From: JAYUDN01 sp043739785
GTDB lineage: Bacteria; Patescibacteriota; Gracilibacteria; BD1-5; UBA2023
Assembly (NCBI GenBank): GCA_043739785.1
Contig: JAYUDN010000018.1
Location: 1-35,028, forward strand
Length of the DNA: 35,028 bases
Direction of reading: 5' to 3'
The notes below the pieces were generated by a model that had not been told where the DNA came from, ran no database searches, and saw nothing but the letters and a program-made list of their open reading frames with translations. Made by a program: the position numbers and the translations under genes. Shown here piece after piece: positions 1-10,013 of the stretch; position 1 is the stretch's first letter, and each line of letters starts with the position of its first letter.

Positions 1-58
1 AAAGTGCTTTATTATCTTTTTAAGCTCATAGACTGATATTTTGCTGTATGGAATCATA

Positions 59-87
59 AGAAGAGAGTATAGGTATTTCTCTCTTCT
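59..87. other. 9-bp stem-loop upstream of the Ig-like protein gene
   Basis: AGAAGAGAG (59-67) and CTCTCTTCT (79-87) are perfect inverse complements around an 11-nt loop. No T-run follows on either strand, so it is not an obvious terminator. It lies about 70 nt upstream of the first gene and could be an operator or a leader structure. Nothing else is recognisable in bases 1-155. Confidence 0.4.
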
Positions 88-155
88 GGTCTAGAGCCAA
101 TAGAAATAGTAAATATAGATTTCACATATATTGTTTTATTTTTTTCTTGTTCTAT

Positions 156-1226
156 ATGGGATACTCAGCTGTTTCCGATTTTCTTTTTAGGAAGCTTATT
201 GCAAAATCACTTCTCGTTTTGTTTACGAGTCAAATTCTTTTTCCGTTATTTACGCTTAGTGAGGTATTTGCTGCTGATACCACCCCTCCTATTATCACTC
301 TTTCCGGTGCTTCAAGTATCATTACACCCGTTGGGAGTGTATTCACCGATCCTGGTGCCACTTGTATTGACGACCTCGATCCTAGTTGCAATGTGATTGC
401 CTCAGGAAGTGTGGACACTTCCATGACAGGAACCTATACCATAACTTATGATGCTACTGATCTTGCCGGAAATACGGCAACACAACTACAGCGAGATGTA
501 ACTGTAATAGATGCTCCAGATACCATCCCTCCGACTGCCACGGTTCTCTACTCAACGACTGGTGCTACCAATTCTTGAGTAATAGCTACTCTTACTGGAT
601 ATTCAGAATCCATCACCATACTGAGTAGTAGTGGATCCAATACCTACCTCTTTACGACCAATGGATCATTTACCTTCACCTACCAAGATGGAGCAGGAAA
701 TACCGGATCGACCACGGCAACCGTTACCAATATAGATACCACCCCTCCAGTGATTACCCTCTTATGATCTCCAATTATTACTATAGCTAAGGGGGGTTCA
801 TTTATAGATCCAGGAACTATCTGCAATGATAATTTTGACTCAACTTGTTCAGTGACTATTACTGGAAGTGTCAATACAAACTTTATAGGTTCATATATAC
901 TGAGTTATATTGCACACGATATTGCTTGAAACAGAGCGATACTAAAGACTCGCAATATCAATGTTATTGAACCAATAATTAGCTGACCTGGTTGAGGAGG
1001 AGGCGGCGGAGGGGGTAGTTCCTTTTCTAATCTCCCTTATATTTCCTTTCCTCCGATTGTACTGATTTCAGACTCTGGTTCTATTGATTTGAGTCCCATA
1101 GTACCTCCAAACACTATTTCTAAATTACACAATCCAAAACTCGCGAGACAATCGGATCTTCTGAGAAATATAATCTTTAAAAATAAACTTAGACTAAAAA
1201 AAATATACAATGTACATCGATTCTAA
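156..1226 (+). CDS. secreted surface protein with HYR/DUF5011-like Ig repeats
   Basis: The 356-aa product is read with TGA=Gly; four in-frame TGAs interrupt it under the standard code. A signal peptide is visible (basic FLFRKLIAK, hydrophobic LLVLFTSQILFPLF, then VFAAD). Two repeats open with DTTPPxITL (about residues 41 and 194) and contain FxDPG and a Cys pair, the style of HYR/DUF5011 bacterial Ig-like domains. A related TIPPTATVL module lies between them. Then comes a run of nine Gly and a Pro-rich, finally basic C-terminus without an LPXTG motif. These domains usually act in adhesion or as spacers on the cell surface; that role is inferred. ATG 156 is preferred over in-frame TTG 147 because it directly precedes the signal peptide. 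No Shine-Dalgarno site is present. The gene converges on ahcY, with a terminator between. Confidence 0.8.
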
Positions 1227-1228
1227 TT

Positions 1229-1267
1229 AAAAAATCCTCAGTTTTATAAAACTGAGGATTTTTTAAT
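1229..1267. terminator. bidirectional rho-independent terminator
   Basis: A near-perfect hairpin, AAAATCCTCAGTTTT / AAAACTGAGGATTTT with a tiny loop, is flanked by A-runs on one side and T-runs on the other. It sits between the convergent Ig-like protein gene and ahcY and can end both transcripts. Confidence 0.85.
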
Positions 1268-1278
1268 ATTTTTGATTT

Positions 1279-2667
1279 CTAATATCGATAGTGTTCCGGC
1301 TTATATGGACCGTTTTTATCGGTGTTAATATAGTTTGATTGTATATCCGAAAGTACCGTTAGTTCGGCTCCGATTCGAGCGAGATGAAGACGAGCTACTT
1401 TTTCATCGAGGTGTTTCGGGAGTCGATAGACTCCGACCGGATAGAGCTCTGTTTTCGTCCAGAGTTCTATCTGAGCGAGAGTCTGGTTGGCGAAGCTCGT
1501 CGACATGACAAATGAGGGATGTCCGGTAGCACATCCGAGGTTGACGAGACGACCTTCGGCGAGAAGGATGATTTTATTCCCATTTGGAAGGATGATGTGA
1601 TCCACTTGGGGTTTGATATTTTCCCAAGTATATTTTCTCATACTGACCACATCGATTTCTGAGTCAAAATGTCATATATTACAGACGATTGCTTCATCTC
1701 GCATTTTTACCATATGATCATGAGTGATGATGTCTCGGTTTCCCGTCGCCGTGACAAATATATCTGCCTTATCACTGGCAGAATCCATAGTCACTACTCG
1801 GAATCCTTCCATCGCGGCCTGAAGTGCACAGATTGGATCGATCTCCGTCACCCATACAGTCGCTCCCATCCCCTTAAATGCGGCAGCACATCCCTTTCCG
1901 ACATCGCCGTATCCGCAGATGACGACGATTTTCCCAGCAATCATCACATCAGTAGCCCGCTTGATCCCATCGATAATCGACTCACGGCACCCGTAGAGAT
2001 TATCGAATTTTGTCTTCGTGACCGAATCATTGACATTGATAGCAGGAAAGGGAAGTCGTCCATTTTCCATCATTTGGTACAGGCGGTGCACTCCAGTCGT
2101 TGTTTCCTCAGAGACTCACTTGATATTCTTCTTGATATTCGAGTAAAATGTCGGATCAGTTTCGAGTCTTTTTTTGATGGAAGCGAATAGTACTACTTCC
2201 TCTTCGCAAGTTGGATTTGCAAGTACAGAAATATCTTTTTCTGCTTCGCTTCAGAGAATGACGAGTAGCGTCGCATCACCTCCATCATCGAGGATCATGT
2301 TCGGAGTTCCTCCATCAGACCATTCAAAAAGTCTATGGGTATAGTCCCAGTATTCTTCGAGAGTTTCTCATTTATAAGCAAATACAGGAGTTCCTGATTC
2401 GACTATGGCTGCAGCGGCGTGATCCTGTGTCGAGAAGATATTACAACTCACCCACCTGACATCTGCTCCGAGTTCTCGAAGGGTTTCGATGAGTACTCCA
2501 GTCTGGATGGTCATGTGAAGGGATCCAGCGATTCGTGCTCCAGTAAGTGGTTTACTCTTTCCGTATTCCTTTCGGAGTGCCATGAGTCCTGGCATCTCTG
2601 TTTCAGCAATCGAGAGTTCCTTTCGTCACCAAGCCGCAAGGGCCATATCTGCTACTTTGTAGTCCAT
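1279..2667 (-). CDS. ahcY: S-adenosylhomocysteine hydrolase
   Basis: This enzyme splits S-adenosylhomocysteine into adenosine and homocysteine, using bound NAD. The 462-aa product has the family signature YKVADMALAAWGRKE at its N-terminus, where W is TGG and the next G is TGA, and EMPGLM follows. The NAD-binding GYGDVGKG lies at about residues 252-259, and the invariant C-terminal YKPEHYRY is present. Length fits the longer bacterial form with an insert before the NAD domain (about residues 150-180). ATG 2667 is fixed by MDYKVADM. The leader reads TTTCCT-ATG, without a Shine-Dalgarno site. The adenosine kinase gene lies 197 nt upstream on the same strand, so the product adenosine can be removed, which pulls the reversible reaction forward. 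Confidence 0.95.
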
Positions 2668-2673
2668 AGGAAA

Positions 2674-2694
2674 TAATGAATAATGAATAATGAA
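2674..2694. repeat. (TAATGAA)3 tandem repeat in the ahcY leader
   Basis: Three perfect 7-bp units sit just upstream of ahcY. Similar AT-rich short repeats precede other genes in this window. The rest of 2695-2864 holds one small palindrome (ATACT-ATCC-AGTAT, 2738-2751) and no recognisable gene. Confidence 0.6.
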
Positions 2695-2864
2695 GAATTA
2701 AAGTAATGAAGAAAGGAGTTTTTAGTAAACTATTGAGATACTATCCAGTATGTGAATAGTGTAAATTCTACTGATTTCTGTGATTAAAGTGACCTAAAGA
2801 ATCCTCAGTTGTTTCTAAAGTACTTTCTGACTTTTTTCGCTCGGAGTATAGGGAGAAAATTCAT

Positions 2865-3800
2865 TTAATCAAAGAATTTTTCTCAGAACTCTTTTTCTCA
2901 TAGGTGGTTTATAAGCTCAGAAGTGAATGAATGATTTTGTCATCCCATAAATCCGATTTTGATACCACCGAGAATGCTTCAGAGGAGGGCTGATTTTCGG
3001 ATATCCCATCTCTCAGAGAGTCCGTAGAGGAGTCCGGCACGGAAGGCATCACCACACCCAGTAGCATCGACGATAGTTTCTACATACAGGGCAGGAATCT
3101 GTACTTTACTCATTTCTGATTCTATAACTGATCATTTATCAGCAAGTGTTACGATGGCCGTCTTTCCGTGTGCCTTACACACCTCGACGAAATCTTCCCC
3201 GACGACGCTTTCGAATTGAGTTCTTTCCGGTTCGTTCATTATCGTGATTTGAGACTGTATCACGAGGGAGAGGAGTTCTTCTCGGGAAAATATCCCCATA
3301 GCCTGTCCGGGGTCAAATATAGTAAATATTCAAGCATTCGTACATTCCTCCACTCGTCGAATCATACCCTCTCGTGAATCTGGCGCGACAATCGCGTACT
3401 GGAATGGGATATTCACATGGGTGAGTTCTCAAGATACACTCATCGCCCCTGGATGGAACGTATTTATCTGACCATTTCCCTCATCCCGAAGGATATAGGC
3501 TTGAGGACAGTAGCTCCCGGGGACTAATCCAATCAGCTCAGTATTAATACCCATTTCTTGCAATCGGACTAAGTATTCGGCCGAGTCTTCTCCTACCGAG
3601 GCAATAATATGAGAAGGTTTTCCCAGGAGCGCAAGTGTGTAGGCGATATTGGCAGCAGTTCCACCGTACTCCTTGCGTATAGTCGGGGAGAAGAGAGAAA
3701 GGTGAAGATCAGCATTCGCGCTATTATCCTGTGAGCGAAAACTACCAACGGTCTGTATGATCGTATCAAAAGCCACGGATCAGGAGATAAGAAGAGACAT
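2865..3800 (-). CDS. PfkB-family adenosine kinase (probable)
   Basis: The 311-aa ribokinase/PfkB-fold sugar kinase starts MSLLISGSVAFDTI, where the G of ISGS is TGA. GGTAANIAYTLALLG (about residues 48-62) is the substrate-binding GG-x-x-x-N region, and DATGCGDAFRAG near the C-terminus is the PfkB signature 2 anion hole with the catalytic Asp. FDPGQ and NEPE motifs are also visible. Adenosine is the most likely substrate, from the adenosine-kinase-like start and from ahcY directly downstream; another nucleoside or sugar cannot be excluded. It would phosphorylate adenosine to AMP in the cytoplasm. The start is fixed by the conserved N-terminus; the leader is T-rich without a Shine-Dalgarno site. 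Confidence 0.85.
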
Positions 3801-3917
3801 AATGAAGCTAAAAAATAAAAAATAAAAACTAAAACAGAAAATAAGTCTCTGGATTGTATAAAAAAACTCGAACAAGTCGAGAAAAAGTTTAGTAAAGGAG
3901 TTTCGTAGAGTGATTCC

Positions 3918-4109
3918 TTAGTAGAGGGCATTCAAATCTTCTTCTATACTCTTAGTAACCTCAGCTTGTTCTTCGGTTTCGAGTTTTTTTACCGACTCAG
4001 TTATAGCTCCCGCTTGCTCATAGGCTTGTTGTAGTTTCCTGATCTGGGTCTTCGTGAGGGTTTTTTTTGGTCGGTATCCTCCAGATGGCATGACGTCTCA
4101 TATTCCCAT
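3918..4109 (-). CDS. small basic-to-acidic hypothetical protein
   Basis: The product is 63 aa if started at ATG 4109 (MGIGDVMPSGGYRPKK..., one TGA=Gly), or 57 aa from the internal ATG at 4091. An in-frame TAA lies just upstream of 4109. The N-terminal third is basic (YRPKKTLTKTQIRKLQQ); the rest is charged and helical (VKKLETEEQAEVTKSIEEDL) and may form a short coiled coil. It lies 9 nt downstream of murA, so it is probably co-transcribed with it. I do not recognise the family. Confidence 0.65.
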
Positions 4110-4118
4110 AGAAGTATA

Positions 4119-5372
4119 TTAGAGAGTTTCGATAACCCCTCAGAGCTTCATCATTTTTTCGATGATATTTTCATACCCTCGTTCGATATACTCCACATTG
4201 GTAATAGTGGTATCACCTCGGGCGATCATCCCAGCGAGGATCATCGTGACTCCGGCACGTAGATCCCAACTCGAGACCATTGCCCCTTTCAGATGAGTCT
4301 TTCCGAATATGAGGGCTTCATGCGGATTGAGGATAGCGATATGACCTTTCATCTTCTCGATCTCGATCAGCCAGTTGAGACGACCCTCAAAGAGTACCTC
4401 ATGAATACGTGAAATCCCATCTGCCTGGGTCAGGAGGAGAGAAAATGGAGACTGAAGATCTGTCGGAAATCCGGGGAAGATATTGGTCTGAAGGTTTATG
4501 GATTTGAGACTACTTCGAGAATTGTACACGGTAATCGTATCCTCGAGCCCGATGTCGAATCGTACTCATGCTTCTCGGCATTTGGCGAGGAAGGCTTTAA
4601 GATCTTGAGTTCTAGCATGCTCTATACGGATGGATGGTTCAGCGGTGAGAGCTCAGAGGATGATAAAGGTTCCGCTTTCTATATAATCAGCGATTACGGT
4701 CGATTCGAGGGTTTTCGGAGTTTCAGAAATCCCTTCTATCGATATAGTATGATCATGTGAAACGGTAACCTCTACTCAGATTTTTCTGATAGTTTCTATA
4801 AGATTTATCACATGTGGTTCAATAGCTGCCAATTCTATAGTTGTTTTTCACTTTCTGAAGGCCGAGGTCATGATCATATTTTCGGTCGCAGTCACAGCAA
4901 ATCCTCCCGAAAGGGTAATCTCTTTTTGATTCGTTTCTCCACTGAATTTGAGAAATTCACTATCTCACTGGTAGTTATAGCCGAAGGCTTCGAATCCACG
5001 GATGTGATCATCGACTGGTCTTTTTCCGAGATTACACCCACCTGGATAGGGAATTTCGAGGTCACGAAATCGCTTAAGAAGGGCCGGAAAGAGAAATATT
5101 CAGACGCGGATTTTCTTCACGAGATCACGATTGAGATTCTCAAGACTCATCTTTTTTGTATTCATCTTCAGAGTATTCTCATTGAAGTCGATGATGACTC
5201 CGAGTGACTCGATGATAGAGAGAAAGGTAAATACATCCCCGATTCTTGGGACATTATGGAGCGTATACTCTTCACAAAATAGACCGAGTGCGATGAGTGG
5301 AAGGGCAGCATTTTTTGATCCAGAGATGGTTACGGTTCCAGAGAGCGATTGAGGTCAGGAGATTCGAAGCAT
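4119..5372 (-). CDS. murA: UDP-N-acetylglucosamine 1-carboxyvinyltransferase
   Basis: This is the first committed step of peptidoglycan synthesis: enolpyruvyl transfer from PEP to UDP-GlcNAc in the cytoplasm. The 417-aa product matches the usual MurA length. It starts MLRISGPQSLSGTVTISGSKNAALPL, the KN motif that binds UDP-GlcNAc. GGCNLGKRPVDDHIRGFEAFGY carries the catalytic Cys position that fosfomycin alkylates, so Cys rather than the resistant Asp is present. The C-terminal DLRAGVTMILAGMIARG and NVEYIERGYEN motifs are present, and two of the C-terminal glycines after KMMKL are encoded TGA, GGG. The start is fixed by the LRISG N-terminus; the leader is CCCCCTCCT-ATG, pyrimidine-rich. A terminator separates it from the response regulator upstream. 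Confidence 0.95.
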
Positions 5373-5431
5373 AGGAGGGGGATTAGAGATTCAAGATTCA
5401 AATAGAGAGCGTAGTATGATTCTTCTATCAA

Positions 5432-5459
5432 CAAAAAATCCTCCTTATTTTAGGAGGAA
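5432..5459 (-). terminator. rho-independent terminator of the response regulator gene
   Basis: On the minus strand TCCTCC-TAAAATAA-GGAGGA forms a hairpin followed by six Ts. It lies 24 nt past the response regulator stop codon and upstream of murA. Confidence 0.8.
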
Positions 5460-5482
5460 GTCATTTTTTTGCAAATTCTCTT

Positions 5483-6157
5483 CTAGAGGGAGTGGACTCG
5501 ATATCCGATTCCACGAATGGTTTCGATATTGATACTGGTATCGAGTTTCTTTCGGATATTTTTGATATGGGTATCGATGGTGCGATCATAGAGGTAGTTT
5601 TCATACCCGATAATATTTTTCATGAGTACATCACGTTTGATTACACTCTTCGCGTTCTTGATACAGTACTCGAGGATAGCAAATTCTGTCTTTGTGAGCT
5701 TGATTTCCTCACCGGAAACGAAGGCAAGGTAGTTCTTCGTATCGAGGGTAATATTCCCGAATGAGAGCATCTTGTCTTTCTTTCCATTTTCTTTCCGTTC
5801 TTCTGCCCGCTTGGCGACGGCCGTAATACGAGCAACGAGTTCCCTTGGTGAGAATGGCTTTGAAACGTAATCATCAGCTCCGAGCTCGAGTAGTTTTACT
5901 TTGTCATCTTCACTCGCTCTTGCGGAGAGGACGATAATCGGAACCGTGGAACTTAGACGTATCTCCTCGCAGATTTCGATACCATTTTTCCCAGGAAGAT
6001 TGATATCGAGGATCACGAGGCCCGGTTTTTCTTTCTGAAAGATTTCTTTCGCAAGACTGCCATCACTACAGACGACTATAGTGTGTCCTGCCTGCTCAAG
6101 GTAGAGCGAAAGGGGAGTGATGATGCCAGCGTCATCTTCGACGAGGAGGAGGTGCAT
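5483..6157 (-). CDS. OmpR/PhoB-family response regulator (orphan)
   Basis: The 224-aa two-domain regulator contains no in-frame TGA. The receiver domain (residues 1-115) has acidic pocket E7/D8/D9, phosphoacceptor D51 (VILDINLPG), S78 (IIVLSAR) and K100 (YVSKPF). The C-terminal winged helix (about 130-224) carries the OmpR pattern LTKTEFAILEY...RDVLMKNIIG...DRTIDTHIKNIRKKL...IETIRGIGYRV. It should bind DNA after phosphorylation. No histidine kinase is encoded beside it, so its partner is elsewhere. The CGA codons in NIRKKL and GYRV fall on conserved Arg. It is transcribed divergently from clpC and has its own terminator. Confidence 0.95.
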   Translation of the reverse strand: MHLLLVEDDAGIITPLSLYLEQAGHTIVVCSDGSLAKEIFQKEKPGLVILDINLPGKNGIEICEEIRLSSTVPIIVLSARASEDDKVKLLELGADDYVSKPFSPRELVARITAVAKRAEERKENGKKDKMLSFGNITLDTKNYLAFVSGEEIKLTKTEFAILEYCIKNAKSVIKRDVLMKNIIGYENYLYDRTIDTHIKNIRKKLDTSINIETIRGIGYRVHSL

Positions 6158-6432
6158 GGAAATGAGAAATTAATAATTAAGAATGGATAATGAATAGTGA
6201 ATTGTGATTCATATCTTGGACGGAGAGACAGATATTACGAAGAGTGTACGGACTTCTGGGGAGATTACAAGCTATCTATCCATACTCACGCGAAACTGGC
6301 AAGGGAAAATACGTGCTTTTGGCTCACAAATATGCTATTCTAAAGCAAGAAGAGATTGAATAATATCCTCTTTTTCGTATACTGTTTCACACAAAATTTA
6401 CTAAAATACTTTTCAAGTGTAACATTTTCAAG

Positions 6433-6449
6433 GTATCAAGACCTGATAC
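6433..6449. promoter_or_regulatory. inverted repeat GTATCA-N5-TGATAC upstream of clpC
   Basis: A perfect 6-bp dyad with a 5-nt spacer lies about 10 nt before the candidate clpC -35. This is typical geometry for a dimeric repressor or activator site. It does not resemble CtsR or CIRCE sites. The binding protein is unknown. Confidence 0.35.
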
Positions 6450-6459
6450 TCAGAGATAC

Positions 6460-6488
6460 TTTCCACTTGTTACCTTTCTACTTATAAC
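6460..6488 (+). promoter_or_regulatory. candidate clpC promoter
   Basis: TTTCCA, a 17-nt spacer and TATAAC (6483-6488) end 9 nt before the ATG, so a transcript from here would be leaderless or nearly so. The -35 matches consensus at only four of six positions. Confidence 0.35.
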
Positions 6489-6497
6489 TTACACCGA

Positions 6498-9083
6498 ATG
6501 CTCAACCAATTTACCGAAGAATACAAAAAAGTCATGCTCGAAGCAGAGCAACGAGTCAAGCAGTTTTCCTACAAAGAAATCCGACCAGAAGATGTCATTA
6601 TCCAGATTGCACGGATCAAGGATGGGAATATCTTTGATCTCTTTTCAAGCTTCGGACTCAATGAAAAGATCGTGACCGATGTCCTTTCTCGACCTCCATT
6701 TCTTGAGAATCCAGCCGTACTCACGGGCGACTATATCGGGATTTCGCAGCGAGTGAAGGATCTGATCGTGCTCAGTATGAAGATTGCCGCGAGTTTCAAG
6801 AAATCACAGGCGGGTACTGAAGACTTTCTCCTTGCTATGTTTCGTATCCAGACGGAGAACTGGTTCTATCAACTTCTCGACTTTGTCGGGATTAGTCCGA
6901 AAGACTTCGAAGGCCAACTCGTAGAGATCAATACCCTTATTTCAGCCGCAGGAAATGGAGAAAATACGGGAAATATTTTCGCGCCGATTGATGATATCAT
7001 GAAAATGCTCGAACAGGGGTTCGGAAGTCCGGAAGCTGCTGCCGAGTGACCAGCTCATCCCTTTGTAAATAACACGCCTCAAAAAGGAAAAAAAGACACG
7101 ACCACGCCGGCTCTTGATTTCTTCGGAAATGATCTTACGAGAGAAGCTCATGATGGGAAGATCGACCCGATTATCGGTCGAGATCGAGAAATCGAACGAC
7201 TCATTTCTGTATTGAACCGAAAAACAAAAAATAACCCTTGTCTCGTCGGAGATCCCGGAGTCGGAAAAACCGCTATCGTCGAAGGCCTCGCGCTTCGTAT
7301 CGCTCAGGGGAAAGTCCCACTCGCGATGCAAAATAAACGCGTCATCTCCATCGATATGTCCTCGATGGTCGCCGGGACGAAGTACCGTGGAGAATTCGAA
7401 GCTCGTATTAAACAGGTGATCGATGAAGCATCGAAGCTCGAAAATGAGATTATCCTCTTTATCGACGAGATCCATACGATTATCGGAGCGGGAGGAGGAG
7501 AAGGAACTCTTGATGCTGCCAATATCCTCAAGCCGGCTATGGCACGAGGGAAGATCTGCCTCATCGGTGCAACGACGCTTTCTGAATATCAGAAATATAT
7601 CGAGAAAGATTCTGCCCTCGAGCGTCGATTTCAGAAGATTGATTCTCCTGAACCCACTCCAGAAACAGCTGTTCTCATCCTCAAGGGGATCAAGGAATCC
7701 TTCGAAGAGTTTCACAACCTCGTGATCGATGATGATGCGATCGAAGATGCTGTCAGTCTCTCGACTCGCTACATTACCGATCGATTCCTTCCAGATAAGG
7801 CCATCGACCTGATCGATGAGGCATGCAGCGCAAAAAGTATGACCTACAACTTTGATGAATCAGATGTCACCGAGATGAAGGAGAAAATGCAACTGATCCA
7901 GAAAGATATCGAAAGCTTTCTTATTTCTCAGCAGTACCAGAAAGCTATTGCTCGAAAAAAGGATATGGAAGAGCTCTCCACTCAGATCGAGGCCAAGAAG
8001 AAGAAGCGCTCAGTTCCACGTAAAGATAGGCTCCATATCACTTCTCGAGACGTTCAGCGTGTCATCCATCAGATGACGGGAGTGCCACTCAAGAATCTCG
8101 AAAAGGAGGACTTTGACCGACTCCATACGCTGAGCACTCGGATGAAAAAACACATCCTCGGACAGGATGAAGCGATTCACTCGATTGTGAACTCCCTCAA
8201 GCGCAATCGTGTCGGGATTTCGAATCCGAATCGCCCTATTGGGTCCTTTCTCTTTCTTTGACCTACTGGGGTTGGGAAGACGGAGCTTGTCAAAGTACTC
8301 GCGGAAGAGTTTTTCTCTGATCCAAAAGCCCTTATCAAGATCGATATGAGCGAGTATCAGGACAAGTCATCCGCCTCGAAACTGATCGGGACGACAGCGG
8401 GATATATCGGATATGAAGAAGGGGGGATGTTGACCGAAAAAGTAAGACGGAAGCCCTACTCCATCGTGCTCTTTGATGAGATTGAAAAGGGAAATTTTGA
8501 TGTCTACAACCTCCTTCTCCAGATTCTCGAAGATGGGATGATCACCGATGGAAAGGGAAGGACCGTGAACTTCAAAAATACGATCATCATCATGACATCG
8601 AATATCGGAAGTGAGGAGTTCAATAGTAAAGCTGGACAGATCGGATTTACGGTGACGGAGAGTGAGGAGGAAAAAATTATCCGAGATTATGAAGGAGCAA
8701 AGGAGAAAATCCTGAAGCAGCTTCCTGACTTTTTCGCTCCAGAATTTCTCAACCGTATCGACAAAACGATCGTCTTCAATCCGCTCGATCCTGCGATCGT
8801 CAAAAAAATCGTCTCGCTTCAGCTCGATGAATTTGCTGTACGATTGCTCCAACTTGGAATTACCCTGACCTACGAGACTCGAGATATCGCTGGCATGGTG
8901 AAAATCCTCTACAATCCTGAGTACGGAGCTCGGCCAGTGAGACGCTATATCCAGGATAACATCGAGGATAAAATCGCCGAAGCGATGATCGATAAGAAAC
9001 TCAAAAAATCAGTGCATATCACCATGAAAAAATGACTCCTCGTGTTCGAATTTGACAAGAAAGAAACCAAGAGTTCTTCCTAA
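6498..9083 (+). CDS. clpC: ClpC-type AAA+ protease/unfoldase ATPase
   Basis: This is a hexameric Hsp100 unfoldase that would feed substrates to ClpP. The 861-aa product has an N-terminal Clp repeat domain (1-150), a first AAA+ module with Walker A GDPGVGKT (251-258) and Walker B IILFIDEIHT, and a middle region with UVR-like helices (about 458-505), which marks ClpC rather than ClpA or ClpB. The second AAA+ module has Walker A GPTGVGKT at 588-595, whose first Gly is TGA, followed by IVLFDEIEK and the sensor-2 motif YGARPVRRYIQ. Only three TGA codons occur in this gene. The C-terminus (LLVFEFDKKETKSSS) lies past the third. ClpP is not in the window. It starts at ATG 6498 with no Shine-Dalgarno site. 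Confidence 0.93.
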
Positions 9084-9100
9084 TCATCCTCGGAAACAAT

Positions 9101-9129
9101 TTGCATTTTCCTACGAATTCTGCTATGAT
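9101..9129 (+). promoter_or_regulatory. sigma-70-type promoter of the CNB-domain gene
   Basis: TTGCAT (9101-9106), a 17-nt spacer and TATGAT (9124-9129) form a close match to the sigma-70 consensus, 18 bp after the clpC stop. Because the upstream in-frame ATG (9125) lies inside the -10 box, this promoter argues for the ATG at 9155 as the real start. Confidence 0.7.
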
Positions 9130-9154
9130 AGATGCATTCCATAAACTCTTTCCT

Positions 9155-9556
9155 ATGTCCTCTTCTCTCATAGAATCCCTCTATATTTTCGATGGCCTTT
9201 CGAAAGAGGAGGTGGCCTACTTCCTACTGATGAGTCAGACCGAGTACCATAGTAAGGGTGAAATCATCCTCACGGTAGGGTCGCCGTCGAATGGCCAGGC
9301 GTACTATATCAATCACGGTCGAGTCCGAGTGATCCAAAGTGGACAAGAAGTCGCGACGATCGGTCCTGGAGGATTTTTCGGAGAAATTGCCCTTATTACG
9401 GATGAGCCACGAACCGCGACTATCGAAGCAATGGATGATATCGAGCTCCAAGTCTTTCAGAAAGAAGACTTCTTCCTCCTCTTCGAAAAATCAGAACATA
9501 AAAAAGCCCTTCAACAAGAGATTATGAGGCGCATCATGGATCGAGTGAAGAGATAA
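9155..9556 (+). CDS. single-domain cyclic-nucleotide-binding (CNB) protein
   Basis: The 133-aa protein is one CNB domain. It begins IFDGLSKEEVAYFL (helical lid), then GEIILTVGSPSNGQAYYINHGRVRV (beta roll), and ends with the phosphate-binding cassette GGFFGEIALITDEPRTATIEA, with the conserved GE and R. No DNA-binding helix-turn-helix is attached, unlike CRP/FNR, so it may work as a ligand sensor or partner subunit. No cyclase is visible nearby. No TGA is used. Start 9155 follows TTTCCT and sits about 20 nt after the predicted transcription start; the in-frame codons at 9101 (TTG) and 9125 overlap the promoter. Confidence 0.85.
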   Translation: MSSSLIESLYIFDGLSKEEVAYFLLMSQTEYHSKGEIILTVGSPSNGQAYYINHGRVRVIQSGQEVATIGPGGFFGEIALITDEPRTATIEAMDDIELQVFQKEDFFLLFEKSEHKKALQQEIMRRIMDRVKR

Positions 9557-9584
9557 TCTATTTATATTTTTTAGACAATAGCAT

Positions 9585-9953
9585 ATGTCTCGAATTCCAC
9601 CCCGCATAGAACAATTCATCGATGGGGAAAAGGTAAATGGATACCAAGTCCTCCCTATTACTGAAAACAGTATCACTTACTCGTTGAGCGAAGAATCAGA
9701 AGAAAATGAACATGGAAATAGGGTAAAATGACACTATTTTGTATCTGCCAAAAATATTTCGAATGGAGTGATACTCTGGAAGACAGCATACTTTACTAAA
9801 GAGTTCGATTTGGATCTTGAAGGTGATGTTCAAGATATTTTCCCTGTAGATTTTGGTATTGAATGAGATTATCTCATCATTAAGCATGAGTATTATAGTG
9901 AGACAGAGTGAGTTTTTTATGTTAGGAAGGAAGATGGAGGTATGGAAAATTAG
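9585..9953 (+). CDS. hypothetical protein, 122 aa
   Basis: This gene is only visible with TGA=Gly (three TGAs: VKGHYF, IEGDYL, TEGVFY). The product is acidic and beta-rich in appearance, with no signal peptide or membrane segment. The family is not recognised. It lies 28 nt after the CNB gene on the same strand and may be co-transcribed. The third-position pattern and the uninterrupted frame after recoding support a real gene. Confidence 0.65.
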
Positions 9954-9956
9954 ATA

Positions 9957-9987
9957 TTGACAATATTTTATTTATAAATACTATACT
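9957..9987 (+). promoter_or_regulatory. candidate promoter for the 81-aa orphan
   Basis: A perfect TTGACA -35 (9957-9962) is followed after 19 nt by TATACT (9982-9987), 26 nt before the ATG. The spacer is at the long end of the usual range. Confidence 0.5.
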
Positions 9988-10013
9988 AAAAGTAGTTTTT
10001 AATATAGTTTTAT

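Larger units (their letters stand above)
6158..6497. other. 340-bp divergent intergenic region between response regulator and clpC
   Basis: No coding signal was found here with code 25. It holds an AT-rich, repeat-like stretch next to the response regulator start (6158-6208), an inverted repeat at 6433-6449 and a candidate clpC -10 box at 6483-6488. The middle portion is unassigned. Confidence 0.5.

Noticed and set aside
1669..2190. 173-codon plus-strand open frame inside ahcY
   Set aside because: It is antisense to conserved AhcY motifs, with no recognisable domain or promoter.
2668..2864. SAH or SAM riboswitch before ahcY
   Set aside because: The position is attractive, but I found no conserved SAH/SAM riboswitch core or convincing pseudoknot; only a small palindrome and an AT repeat.
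5483..9083. CGA/CGG reassigned to Trp, as reported for some Absconditabacteria
   Set aside because: CGA sits on conserved Arg in the response regulator (NIRKKL, GYRV) and ClpC (GRDREIERL); CGA and CGG are common and read sensibly as Arg.
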